In this document: positions 15,294 to 25,956 of the stretch, piece by piece | How the letters are laid out: each line of letters begins with the position of its first letter | How positions within the stretch are numbered: the first letter of the stretch is position 1 | Assembly (NCBI RefSeq): GCF_030272615.1 | Contig: NC_081410.1 | Coordinates: 146,532,349 to 146,596,348 of the forward strand | Source: Cryptomeria japonica | Lineage: Eukaryota > Streptophyta > Pinopsida > Cupressales > Cupressaceae | Length of the DNA: 64,000 nt | Direction of reading: 5' to 3' | Notes under the pieces: model-generated | Told to the model about the DNA's origin: nothing | Databases searched by the model: none | What the model saw: only the letters and a program-made list of their open reading frames with translations | Program-made: the position numbers and the translations under genes

Positions 15294-16136
15294 ATGGCAT
15301 ATAGTACAATGGTTGAAACAAGCTCTCAAATTTATAGGAAACAACATTCCCCCTATCAACCTTCCTACTCTCATTGGACCATGCCATCTCAATCAACCAA
15401 TCAATCATATCAATCTAAAGTATACATGTCCCAAAGCTTGGATCAAATCTATTATGACCAAACAAATGTCATCCACGCTTATCCATCATTTGAAAAACAA
15501 CTAGCTCAAGAAATAGAGATCTCAGAATATAAAGTGAAAAAAGTGAAGAGACTAGATCCCACGACCAAACTATTTCAAAAAATTAAAGCTCCAAATACCA
15601 ACTTAGAGCTAGTTGACGTACAAGCTCTTATTTCAAGATCAAACATACCAACTCTCTCACAAATAAATATGAGAAACCAATTTCAAACAATGAGCACACA
15701 TGAAATCTCATTTGATCAAATTCTAAATCAAACCTCATATAATCAAGTCCTAAATCAAACCTCGTTCAATCAAGTCCCAAATCAAACCTCATTGGTCCAA
15801 CTCTCATATCAAACTCCATTCAATCATTATCTCAAATTAAACTTGTGCAACCCACCACAACTGGAGTTTGGTATAATTCAACAAGGGCCACCACTAAAGA
15901 TCGAACCAATGAATTCACCTGCATTTGCATCACATGTCAACAATCATCCTCTTGTATCCTCAAATGCATCATTAAGGGTGTCCCAAACAAACACAAGTGT
16001 AGCTAAAAACATGCCACCCTTTGGACATCAACCAAATGTAGTCAATGTGTCACCTGTCATGCAACAAGGTCAATCAAAAACTACCCTGCAACACACAAAC
16101 GTCAAAGTGATATCACAAACAAGATTGCCAAAATAG
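15294..16136 (+). CDS. uncharacterised Gln/Asn/Ser-rich ORF, 280 codons, probably transposon-derived
   Basis: The frame starts with ATG at 15294 (MAYSTMVETSSQIYRKQHSP). It is low in complexity, rich in Gln, Asn, Ser, Thr and Pro, with a short tandem repeat at about codons 138-180. No domain is recognised. After its stop, proline/serine-rich coding-like sequence of the same composition continues to the insertion point at 16698 (72 codons ending at 16697) and resumes beyond the copia element at 23752. Downstream, at 25.8-25.95 kb, is a Ty3/gypsy protease core in the same orientation, so my inference is that this is the Gag-side region of an old gypsy-like element. Function is unknown. Confidence 0.45.
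   Translation: MAYSTMVETSSQIYRKQHSPYQPSYSHWTMPSQSTNQSYQSKVYMSQSLDQIYYDQTNVIHAYPSFEKQLAQEIEISEYKVKKVKRLDPTTKLFQKIKAPNTNLELVDVQALISRSNIPTLSQINMRNQFQTMSTHEISFDQILNQTSYNQVLNQTSFNQVPNQTSLVQLSYQTPFNHYLKLNLCNPPQLEFGIIQQGPPLKIEPMNSPAFASHVNNHPLVSSNASLRVSQTNTSVAKNMPPFGHQPNVVNVSPVMQQGQSKTTLQHTNVKVISQTRLPK
15712..15832 (+). repeat. tandem repeat of about 30 bp encoding LNQTSYNQV-type units
   Basis: Four imperfect units around AATCAAACCTCATATAATC. The encoded peptide alternates LNQTSYNQV, LNQTSFNQV and PNQTSLVQL, keeping the reading frame. Confidence 0.8.
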
Positions 16137-16698
16137 TGAAAATGCCAACCTAAACTTCTTGATAGTTTGATTCAACAACTAGGTTGTATACAAGAGACTA
16201 TTTTTGAACACGATTTTCTGCCCATGTCCAGCAATGGCTCATCCTTCCATCAAGAAATTTACTCTCAAGTAGCCTCCATATCTCCCACCATTTTCACATC
16301 TCCTTAAGTTTCACAAGAGCTGTCTACACCATCTCCATCAAACAATAGATCCAATGATGCAATCTCCCAAGGTCTATCCATAGTAGATTTCCAAGCTAAT
16401 CTAATTCATGATGCAAGTCCCTTTCATGCTTAAAAAATGCAAGACTTAATCACACCATATGCTCCTATTCTATAGAGTCCCATGCAATGCCCATCTCCCT
16501 CGTGTCAAAACATTGATTCCCTTCCAAATTCCTCCACACATATTCAAAATCATACCACATGTCAAGAGGATAATCAAGAGAATAACAAAATAAGTCTTGA
16601 AATAGATCAATATCAAGATCTTAAAGCCCCTTCAAATCTCTATCAAGATTCCTCCATCCATTCATCTCCATGTCTTAATCCTCTATGTATCCCATAAT
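16137..16698 (+). other. continuation of the Pro/Ser-rich region up to the copia insertion
   Basis: Short frames with the same Ser/Pro/His/Gln-rich composition, interrupted by stops. The frame ending at 16697 (SSPCLNPLCIP) would continue after the element as SISLDDPIDPPSPPHDPN once one duplication copy is discounted, with only the stop at the junction between them. This supports interruption of a once-continuous unit. Confidence 0.5.
16694..16698. repeat. target-site duplication ATAAT, left copy
   Basis: ATAAT before the left LTR equals 23752-23756 after the right LTR. Confidence 0.92.
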
Positions 16699-18216
16699 TG
16701 ATGAATAATGATGAACAGTTAGTACCAAACCGGTACTGAGAGGGGGGGGTGAATCAATACAGACAAAAAAAACTTTCACTGAACCAGTTTGACTGCAAAG
16801 ACTACACTTGACTGGTAAACAGTAACACCGGTCTAAATCAAGGCACTACCAGTAAAACACAATGAGAATATGAAAGACATAAACCGGTAACACTTAGGTC
16901 TCCACACAATCTAATATCTCACTTCCACTTCACCCGTATGCATAAACAAGTAATATATCATCAGAAATATAATGACTGCTAGTTCAACATGTTTTACCAC
17001 TTGACAGAAAATATTAAAGCATCACATGAAAAGCATCACACATGACACACTGGTTTTTCATGTGGAAACCCAACTGGGAAAAACCACGGTGGGGATGAAT
17101 ACCCACAAGCTGTTCTTTGAACTCTTTTGAAGTTCGCTCTGTTAGGAGCCTAGTCTGGTTAAAGACTTTTACAATAGGTTATGCTAGGAATCGATCCTGC
17201 TAGGGATCACCTGGTTAAGGGATGGCTAAATACCCGGTTAAAGGTTTACAACCCTGTTAAAGGTTACCTCGCAAGAGGATTTGAAGAATGCATTGAATTG
17301 AGTCACCTTGTTAAAGGATTTACACAAAGGCTGTTAAAGCTACCCAGTTAAGGGATTTTCCAATTGCTGAAATGGTTAGAAGTCAACAGGTAATACACTG
17401 ATCTGATAACAACACACAATGCCAAGGCAGATCCTCTTAAGCTCCTTTGCTTCTGCAATCACACTCTGTAGGTATCCACACACTTCTTTGGTTTGGCAAG
17501 TATCTCTTCACTTGGATACTCACATAACATTTGCCAACAACTTCAAAATGAAAAACATCATCGACCTTATAGGAAAAAAATAGGTCGGTAGCATAAACCC
17601 TAAACCCTAAAAATTTATGTTTAACAATTCAATCGGTTCAATCCTGACCATTAATCATACTCCATTGAATACAATAGTCTTGAACAGATCTCAAGACGTT
17701 CTCCAATGTTCATTCTTTTCCGCTTCAGGAAGTTGATAACTCATCACGTGCTCTCCACTATTTACAGAGACTTCGCACATTCCCGAGGTAGATAGGATCA
17801 ATCTCCATGCAAGATCCTCAAGGAAATCCTTCACGCGCACAATGAAGACGTGGCAACACGGTCTGATCTTCATTACAATGCTCACTCATCACAAGATGTC
17901 ATCGGTTGAATCACACAGGCTTGGAATGCATCAACCAAAAACCCTGAAGCTGAGACTACCAACCGACAGTCATGCCAAATGAAAATCCAATACAACACTT
18001 CCCATATACCGGTTCTCATTCCAACATACTGCTTCACTTTTTCACATATACCGGTTCACAATATCATACCGGTTCTCACATATACCGGTTCACAATATCT
18101 TACCGGTTCTCTTTCCAGTTTACTTACTTCAATATACTGGCTCATACTGTAGCATATTGACATCAATGACAACATACAATATCATCATGTCATCAAGCTC
18201 TGCACATATGCCAACA
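16699..18216 (-). repeat. 3' LTR of the minus-strand copia element (1518 bp)
   Basis: On the plus strand it runs from TGATGAATAATG to ATATGCCAACA; in element orientation it therefore starts TGTTGGCATAT and ends ATTCATCA. The U3 side (about 17990-18140) holds tandem units alternating ACCGGTTCTCACATAT and ACCGGTTCACAATATC. A short telomere-like CCCTAAACCCTAAA occurs near 17600. Small ORFs on either strand recur in the other LTR but look non-coding. Confidence 0.95.
17990..18140 (-). promoter_or_regulatory. tandem ACCGGTT units in U3
   Basis: Five to six copies of ACCGGTT, spaced about 17-30 bp, lie in the U3 part of the LTR. The other LTR has the same array at about 23525-23675, partly mutated to ACCAGTT or ACTGGTT. 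Tandem U3 repeats in plant copia elements often act as enhancers; the role here is inferred from position only. Confidence 0.5.
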
Positions 18217-18229
18217 ATCTCCCCCTTTG
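18217..18229 (-). other. polypurine tract of the minus-strand copia element
   Basis: ATCTCCCCCTTTG on the plus strand, that is CAAAGGGGGAGAT in element orientation, lies against the start of the 3' LTR. Confidence 0.88.
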
Positions 18230-18469
18230 GCATTGATGGAAATATACAAAGATATCTCTTTGCTTCACATCTTCTCCCCAATACTGCAGATATCTTCTCC
18301 GCTTCACATCTTCTCCCCCTTTGATAACAATGCCAAAGTGGAGGCACAAACAACTATGTTCCACTATGTTGCTCCCCCTAAGGAGTAGCATCCTTCAACA
18401 CACCAATCTTGAAAAAGATTTATTAATCCAATACCTGACTGATGTGGAACACACACCTTTAGTTCACCT

Positions 18470-19623
18470 CTTGAAGAGGCAACACCCCTAATTCACCTCT
18501 TAAATAGGTAAATGTAGCCTTCGGTAGAGGCTTGGTGAATATGTCTGCTAACTACTCCTTACTGGAAACATGTTCCAATACAACCTCTTTGTTCTGAACC
18601 TTCTCCCTCAAGAAATGATACTTGAGCTCAAAGTGCTTGGTTCTAGCATGCAAAACCGGATTCTTGGAAATATTAATTGCACTTGTGTTGTCACAAAATA
18701 TACTCACTGGTTCAGATATAGGAACTTTGAAACCACTTAATACATGCTTCATCCAAATTGTTTGGGTGCAGTTCATAAATGCTGCAACATATTCCGCTTC
18801 TACTGTAGACTGAGAGATACCAGTCTTCTTCTTACTCATCCATGAGACTAGTCTACCACCGAGAAAGAATGCACCACCGGTTGTGCTCTTCCGGTCGTCC
18901 ACATTACCAACCCAATCAACATCCGTAAACACTTTGAGGTTGAAATCATTACGGTATGGATACCATAATCCATAGTCAATAGTTCCCTTCAGATATCTAA
19001 GAATCCGCTTGACTGCTACCAAGTGGGATTCTCTTGGACTTTTCTAGGAACCATGCAATAATGCCCACTGCATGTGCTATGTCCGGTCTGCTATGTACTA
19101 CACAGTGCAACTTACCAATCATTGATCGGTATTCCTTCTCATTCACCAACGCTGAGTCATCCTCTTTTGACAATTTACAACTGGTCACCATCAGTGTACC
19201 AACCGGTTTGCTGTCTTCCATGCCAAAGGTCTTCAACACCTCTTCTTCAAGTATTCCATTCAGGAATGCATATTTTACATCCATTTGATATACTTTGAAT
19301 CCCTTGAAGGCTGTGTATGCAAGAAGCATATGAAATCCTTCCAATCTAGCTACTAGAGCAAAGGTTTCTCCATAGTCTTCTCCTTCTTCTTGAGCATATC
19401 CCTTACACACCAGTTTGTCTTTGTTTCTTACCACTGTGCCATCTTCATTCAGATTATTTTTGAAAACCCATTTGGTGCCAATGACATTTTTATGCTCAGG
19501 TCTGGGTACCAAAGACCATGTGCCATTCTTTTCTATCTGATCAAGTTCCTCTTCCATTGCCTTGATCCAGTCTTCATCTTTATGTGCCTCTTTAAAAATT
19601 TTAGGCTCAAATTCAGAGATCAT
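18470..19623 (-). pseudogene. copia pol: truncated reverse transcriptase and RNase H
   Basis: From 19623 downward: the RT N-terminus (KAMEEELDQIEKNGTWSLV, GTKWVFKNNLNEDGTV, YQMDVKYAFLNGILEEEV) jumps at about 19240 straight into LKTFGMEDSKPVGT. The segment between, which in relatives holds the YVDD catalytic box and spans some 190-200 codons, is missing. After a frameshift near 19020, RNase H runs from VAVKRILRYLKGT through DVDWVGNVDDRKSTTGG, TVEAEYVAA, IFCDNTSAI and RTKHFELKYHFLREKV. Loss of YVDD makes the enzyme catalytically dead regardless of the other damage. The spacer frame at 19863-19675 is the acidic linker between integrase and RT. Confidence 0.92.
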
Positions 19624-19985
19624 GCAAGAGTTTTCTCTGACCTTTCTTCTTGTAAGAATTCCTGCATCCTTATCTCATATGATCTGCTTTGGATCATGAT
19701 TCAACTCTACATACCTAGGAATAATCTTAGTTGTTTCCTCTTGCTTTTCTTCTTCATCCTCATCTTTATCAGCATCAACATCTATCGATGTAGGAGCATT
19801 GTTACTAGTACTAGACTGTTTTGCAACCGGTTCCAAGAAGGTTACAACCGATTCATCTACCACTTGCTCATTGTCAGTTTCCTTAGGTTTCTCAGAAGTT
19901 TCATCAACTCTAACATTGATACTTTCAGCAATTCTTTGAGGCCTATTATTGAAACATTTGAGAGCTTTGCTCTTGGTGGAATACC

Positions 19986-21017
19986 CTAGAAATATTCCCT
20001 CATCACATTTTGCATCAAACTTGCTCTGATGTTCACTCCTCTTGATATAACATTGCTACCAAACACTCTAAAGTAGCTTACCACTGGTGTCTTACTGGTC
20101 CAATACTCATAAGGAGTTTTATCCTTACCTTTCTTGATGAGTACCTGGTTTGTAGTGTAGACTACAGTGCTCACCACTTCTCTCCAAAAGGTGTAAGCAA
20201 CCTTCCCTTGAATCGGTATCATTTTGGCTACTTTAACTATAGTCTGGTTGTCCCTCTCTGCTAGGCCAGTCTGCTGTGGAGTCCGGGGGGCAGACAATTG
20301 CCTCTTGATGCCGTTCTCTTCACAGTACTTGTTGAATTCACCTGAAGTGAATTCTCCTTCTTGATCAATTCTTAGGCACTTAATCCTCTTAGCACTTTCC
20401 TTTTCGACTAGTGCTATGAAAGCTTTGAACTTTCTAAAAGCTTCAGACTTATCTTTCAAGAATGTGATCCACATCATTCTTTAGCAGTCATCAGTGATAA
20501 TCATAAAGTACCTATCTCCCTACACACTCCTAGTTTTCATAGGACCACACAAATCAGTATGCACAAGATCAAGTAAATTGTTTGCAGTGAAATATTTACC
20601 TTTGAAGGTTGAGGAAGACATTTTCCCCAGTTGACACTCTTTGCACAAAGGATTCTCCGGTTTGCTCAGCACAAGCAATCCTCTAACAACCTTGATCTTA
20701 CTGGCCTTCACAATATTATCAAAGTTTACATGGCAGAGCCTCCTATGCCATATCCAGCTATCATCAAACTTAGCCATTAGACATGTACTGATATTTGCAT
20801 TCAACTGAAATAAGTTACCTCTGGTCTGCATACCGGTGGCCATCAGTTCACCACTCTTTCCTTTTATTTTGCACACTCCATATTTGAATTCCAAAGTGAG
20901 TCCATTGTCATTCAGCTGGGCAACACTGAAAAGGTTGTGCCTGAGACCTTCTACCCAATACAAATTATCAACACTACTTTTTCCATTTAGAGAGATGGAC
21001 CCTCTGCCTTTTACCAT
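19986..21017 (-). pseudogene. copia pol: pre-integrase and integrase
   Basis: From 21017: KGRGSISLNGKSSVDNLYWV, then the H-H-C-C zinc region WHRRLCHVNFDN...CKECQLGKMSS. The integrase core keeps D in VHTDLCGPM, D in RIDQEGEFTSGEF (relatives have DQGGEF) and E in QQTGLAERDNQTI. In-frame stops occur near 20520 and 20480. Integrase joins the DNA copy to the genome. All three catalytic acids remain visible, but the reading frame is broken. Confidence 0.9.
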
Positions 21018-21038
21018 ACATGGTGCATCATTACCAAA

Positions 21039-22170
21039 TCAGACCAGACCACCATCGTACTCTTCCAGAGACAGAAACTTACTCCAGTCACCAGTCATGT
21101 GGTGAGAACAACCACTGTCAATAATCCACTCATTGGAATTATCAAAGCGGGAGACAAGAGCCTTCTTGTCTGACACATCTTCCTTAACTGCTACAAACAC
21201 AATGTCTTCACTTTCTTCATCTTCTGATTCCTCATCAGTGACACCTTCATCAACTGCTACAAAACAATTTCTCCTATTTCCTCCTTTGAACTTCTTGAAC
21301 TTCTCCAGTTTGTCCTTATTATCACCATTAGGACATTTTACAACAATGTGTCCTATCCTATTGCAAGAAAAGCATTTCAAAGGGATCTTACCTCTGTATT
21401 TACCAGTTCCCTTAGGAAGTCTCTTGGCAAGAAGAGCTTCAAATTCCACCAGAATCTCCTCATCATCCATTTCTTTGCTTTATCTTGGTTCACAACTGGT
21501 ACTAGCTTCTTTTCCCTTTCTAGATGGTGCAGTAGATGCTCTAAAGGCTGATTCGGTCTTTTGAATACTGGCATCATAATTATTTAGCTCATATGCGGTC
21601 AACTTAGCATTGATGGAGTCTAGGGATACCTTTGTCTTGTCTATAGACCTCAACTCCTGAATAGCAGCAACCCTTATTGCATAGACTGGTAACAAGGATC
21701 TCAAGACTTTGCTAACAATAGTGGAATCATCTATTTTACCTACTGCACTCTTGATGTCTCCAACAACAGTTTTGATTCTTATTCCATATTGTTGAATGGT
21801 CTCTCCTTCAACCATCTGCATGTCTTCAAACTTTCCCCTAAGGCTCTCTTTCTTAGCTTGTTTCACATGCTCATCACCGCCATAGATATTCTCCAGAGCA
21901 TCCCATACTTCTTTGGGATTATCTTTATCCTAAACATCAATAAACTCAATGCCAGATAGACTGCTGATTAGGGCTTCCATGACTTGCCCATTCTCCTGAA
22001 TCTCTCTTTTTTGATCATCGGTGAGAGTACCGGTAGGAATAACATAACCAGTCTCAACATAGCTCTAGTGTTGAGCACCCATGCTTCTAATGTAGATCTT
22101 CATTCTGTCCTTCCATATCTTAAAGTTATCTTTGTTAAACTTTGGACCTTCCCTCTTCATCATTAGAGTA
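21039..22170 (-). pseudogene. copia gag and protease
   Basis: From about 22170: a UBN2-type Gag (KEVWDALENIYGGDE, then SLRGKFEDMQMVEGETIQQY and LRSLLPVYAIRVAAI), a CCHC knuckle CFSCNRIGHIVVKC at about 21332-21373, and the protease site WIIDSGCSHHMTG at about 21092-21134. Stops occur near 22064, 21932 and 21480. The order gag, knuckle, protease directly upstream of integrase is diagnostic for Ty1/copia. Confidence 0.92.
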
Positions 22171-22220
22171 GGATCTTTTCCTCAAGCGGTTAAGCTTACA
22201 ACACAGAGGACCTGGAAGAT

Positions 22221-22232
22221 GCTTTGATACCA
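22221..22232 (-). other. primer-binding site of the minus-strand copia element
   Basis: GCTTTGATACCA on the plus strand, that is TGGTATCAAAGC in element orientation, two bases inside the 5' LTR. It is one base different from the site at 7467 and also fits initiator tRNA-Met. Confidence 0.9.
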
Positions 22233-22234
22233 AT

Positions 22235-23751
22235 TGATGAATAATGATGAATAGTTATTACCAAACCGATATTGAGAGGGGGGGTGAATCAGTACAGACA
22301 AAAAAAACTTTCCCTGAACCAGTTTGACTGCAAAGACTGCACTTAACTAGTAAACAATAACATCGGTCTAAATCAAGGCACTACCGGTAAAACAGAGTGA
22401 GAATATGAAAGACATAAACCGGTAACACTTAGATCTCCACACAATCTAATATCTCATTTCCACTTCACCCATATGCATAAACAAGTAATATATCATCATA
22501 AATATAATGATTGCTGGTTCAACATGCTTTACCACTTGACAGAAAATATTAAAGCATCACATGAAAAGCATCACACATGACACACTGATTTTTCACGTGG
22601 AAACCCAACTGGGAAAAACCACGGTGGGGATGAATACCCACAAGCTGTTCTTTGAACTCTTCTGAAGTCCGCTCTGTTAGGAGCCTAGTCTGGTTAAAGA
22701 CTTTTACAATAGGTTATGCTAGGAACCGATCCTGCTAGGGATCACCCGGTTAAGGGATGGCTAAATACCCGGTTAAAGGTTTACAACCCTGTTAAAGGTT
22801 ACCGCGCAAGAAGATTTGAAGAACTCATTGAATTGAATCACCTTGTTAAAGGATTTACACAAAACTTGTTAAAGCTACCCGGTTAAGGGATTTTCTAACT
22901 GCTGAAATGGTTAGAAGTCAACAGGTAATACACTGATCTGATAACAACACACAATGCCAAGGCAGATCCTCTTAAGCTCCTTTGCTTCTGCAATCACACT
23001 CTGTAGGTATCCACACACTTCTTTAGTTTGGCAAGTATCTCTTCACTTGGATACTCACATAACATTTGCCAACAACTTCAAAATGAAAAACATCATCGAC
23101 CTTATAGGAAACAGATAGGTCGGTAGCATAAACCCTAAACCCTAAACATTTAGGTTTAACAATTCAATCGGTTCAATCTTGACCGTTAATCATACTGCAT
23201 TGAATACAACAGTCTTGAACAGATCTCAAGACATTCTCCAACGTTCATTCTTTGCCGCTTTAGGAAGTTGATAACCCATCATGCGCTCTCCACTGTTTAC
23301 AGATACTTCATACATTCTCAAGGTAGATAGGATCAATCTCCATACAAAATCCTCAAGGAAATCCTTCATGCACATGAGGCAGACGTGGCAACATGATCTG
23401 ATCTTCATTACAATGCTAACTAATCACAAGATGTCATCAGTTGAATCACATAGGCTTGGAATGCATCAACCGAAAACCCTGAAGCTGAGACTACTAGCCG
23501 GTAGTCATGCCAAATGAAACTCCGATACAAAACTTCCCATATATCGGTTCTCATTCCAACATACCGCTTCACTTTTTCACATATACCAGTTCACAATATC
23601 ATACCGGTTCTCACATATACTGGTTCACAATATCTTACAGGTTCTCTTGCCAGATTGCTTACTTTAATATACCAGTTCATACTGCAGCATATTGACATCA
23701 ATGACAACATGCAATATCATCATGTCATCAAGCTCTGCACATATGCCAACA
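22235..23751 (-). repeat. 5' LTR of the minus-strand copia element (1517 bp)
   Basis: The full-length partner of 16699-18216 with the same ends. It is followed by ATAAT (23752-23756), the second copy of the target duplication. Confidence 0.95.
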
Positions 23752-23756
23752 ATAAT
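23752..23756. repeat. target-site duplication ATAAT, right copy
   Basis: Identical to 16694-16698. Confidence 0.92.
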
Positions 23757-25126
23757 ATTCCATCTCACTAGATGATCCCATCGATCCTCCTAGTCCCCCT
23801 CATGATCCTAACGCCTTTGTGTAAGTTGTTCATGAACTCCTTACATATCAAATGAGTTCCTCCACTTTTATCTGATTTTTTTTATTGCACGAGCATAAGA
23901 TTTCTTCCATACCATATCCTTCTCAAAATGGACTCATGTCTTGTTTCAAAAATAAAAAGTACCCCATTGATAAAAATATTTGCCATAGCATGCATTATCA
24001 AGGAAAAGGGTTAGGCCTACATGAACAACGCATTTTAGAACCCCTCCACATAAAAGTAAATTTTATTTGTCACAACCTTGGCTACATATCTCACTCTCAA
24101 GACGTTGATACCCTGCTAAATCCCACATCCATCCATCTAAGTCCAAACATGACTATTCCTCATCCTTAAAATCTATTTTGGGTCCTCATATCCTAAAATC
24201 AAAGCCTTCATCCCTTCCATCCATCTTAGGTCTTTATATTCCTTCATTCCCTATTCAGGATCAATAAAGGCACACATCTTTGAGAACCTTCCTAGCATCT
24301 ACTTACATCAACCCATCCTGAAGACCTTCATATCATTCCTATATGTCCATAAAATTCAATTCTATTTGGAAGCAATTTGGATGCCAAGCATAAAATCCAC
24401 AAGTCCAGAAATCCACATGCATTTAAGGATCAACATGTCCCATCTAATTGACATGTGAAAAGAACAAAGCACAATATGATCCAAAATGAAAAAGGAAAAG
24501 AAATATCTAGAAGGCCAAAAAGGTCCATTGCGAAAATAAAGGAATTTCAAAATCTATATGGGTTCCTAAGTCCATTGTACAAGCAACGCGTTCCAAGAAA
24601 CTACAAAAGAAAGAAATGTCAAAAACTATGTGGATTCCCAAGTGGATCCTCAAAGCACAACATCCCAAAGAAAAATTCAAAAATGTCATCCAAGATTCCT
24701 ATCCCTCCCTCTAAATGCCTTGAACATTTAAAATCCATTTTGGATCATTATGTCCTAAAATCCATAGTCAATTCCTCCATCAAAGTCTCAAAATTCAAAA
24801 TTCACTTTCCCTCCATTACTCCACCACCTCTCAAGGTGTGTGTCAATGTTGATCTTTCCAACATTTTACTTTACTCATGCACACGTCTTCTAATACCCAC
24901 TCCATTGTCAAACACCTCTTTTCCACCCTTCCATCCCTATTATCCAATCCTTTGTATAAATCCCTATCCCATTTCATCCAATCAACCATTTCATTATGCT
25001 ACCAACACCTTTGAGCATACCCTTGTAGCCATGGTCTATTGCAACACATATTTCAAGGGTACCATCGAAACAAAAAGACGCTTGAGTCCTTCCTCTATGT
25101 CTTATCATGAATCCATTATCTTTTGA
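23757..25126 (+). other. right-hand part of the interrupted Pro/Ser-rich unit
   Basis: Continues the composition of 15294-16698. The longest open frame is 24455-25126 (223 codons), basic at its N-terminus (EKGKEISRRPKRSIAKIKE) and Pro/Ser/Ile-rich later, ending FKGTIETKRRLSPSSMSYHE. No domain is recognised. It may be the C-terminal Gag side of a gypsy-like element; this is inference from the protease fragment downstream. Confidence 0.4.
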
Positions 25127-25778
25127 AAAAAGAAAAAAGAAATATTTAAAATGATCTTGAAAAAAGTACAAAAAAAAAAAATGGGATCTTGAAAAAAAAA
25201 AGTAAAAAGAAACAATTCATCCACTGGTAAAAACCTAGCAAACAAGAACCTTGGGCAAGTACTATGATGAAAACCTAGCAAATAAGCGTCATGTTTAAAC
25301 CTTCATCTTGTTGCATTCCATACTTGGGGACAGGTTCCATTCATTTTATCCGAGTGCATCCTATCCATTACATCCTTCATTATCCTTCATCATTTTGTCC
25401 ATCATCCTTATCTGCATCCATATTCCCTTTTTTACCATTGATCTTGACAAGGCTAAGGAACTTCCTAAGCACCATATGTCCTATATGCTTCACCTTGTCC
25501 ATATCCCTTTTGTCCATATTGCTTCCCTTATCACACCCTTCAATCCATATCCCTTATCCATTTTTGATCTTGTTTGTCATATACATGTCCCATTTTTGTC
25601 CATACTCCCAAATAAATTCCTTGATATTTGATCAAATCTAAGGACAATAGAAAAAAGAAAAAAATATTTTCAAAAACCTCTTGACATGTCCCTTCATATG
25701 GACCACATCATGTCATGTCCAATCCTTTAGCTTGGAAAATTACCATAGTCATATAGTTCTTGATAATTAAAGTAGCTT
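25127..25778 (+). other. A-rich patch and Pro/Ser-rich sequence, no clear gene
   Basis: Runs of A (about 25125-25210) are followed by Ser/Pro/His/Ile-rich overlapping frames at 25291-25641. Composition again resembles the surrounding decayed unit; no motif is visible. Confidence 0.45.
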
Positions 25779-25787
25779 CAATGCCAT

Positions 25788-25956
25788 CATAAGCTCCCAT
25801 TATCTTTACTCTATCCATTAAAATTTTGTCAGTTGATTCTTCCATCCATACTATCCCTGCATTGTTAGACACTGGGGCTAATTTTATGGAACGTAGGACC
25901 ATCCCTGCATTGTTAGACACTGGGGCTAATTTTATGGAACGTAGGACCAAATGATG
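25788..25956 (+). pseudogene. Ty3/gypsy-type aspartic protease fragment with a duplicated active site
   Basis: The frame reads APIIFTLSIKILSVD, then IPALLDTGANFMERR twice in succession, then a stop. LLDTGA is the catalytic motif of retroviral-type proteases as found in gypsy elements (copia usually has DSGA or DSGC). The repeat is an exact in-frame 48-bp duplication, 25850-25897 and 25898-25945, apart from one base. A functional protease needs one such motif per monomer, so the copy is not expected to work. It gives a family label to the surrounding unit. Confidence 0.75.

Larger units (their letters stand above)
16699..23751 (-). mobile_element. Ty1/copia retrotransposon, structurally complete but decayed, minus orientation
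   Basis: A 7053-bp element read right to left. It has 1.52-kb LTRs, an initiator tRNA-Met type primer-binding site (22221-22232), gag, protease, integrase, a deleted reverse transcriptase, RNase H, a polypurine tract at 18217-18229 and a 5-bp duplication ATAAT. The LTRs differ at roughly 15 of their first 180 positions, so this insertion is clearly older than the one at 7017. Coding sequence carries many stops and at least one frameshift. It is inserted in the Pro/Ser-rich, probably gypsy-derived unit that flanks it on both sides. Confidence 0.95.

Noticed and set aside
17590-17615. Telomere-like CCCTAAACCCTAAA, also near 23129
   Set aside because: Only about two units, present in both LTRs of the copia element, so it is part of the LTR and not an interstitial telomere.
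17691-17885. Minus-strand ORF of 64 codons, repeated at 23226-23408
   Set aside because: It recurs only because it lies in both LTRs; the two copies diverge without regard to codon position.
19390-19989. 199-codon plus-strand ORF
   Set aside because: It is the antisense shadow of the copia pol linker and RT region on the minus strand.
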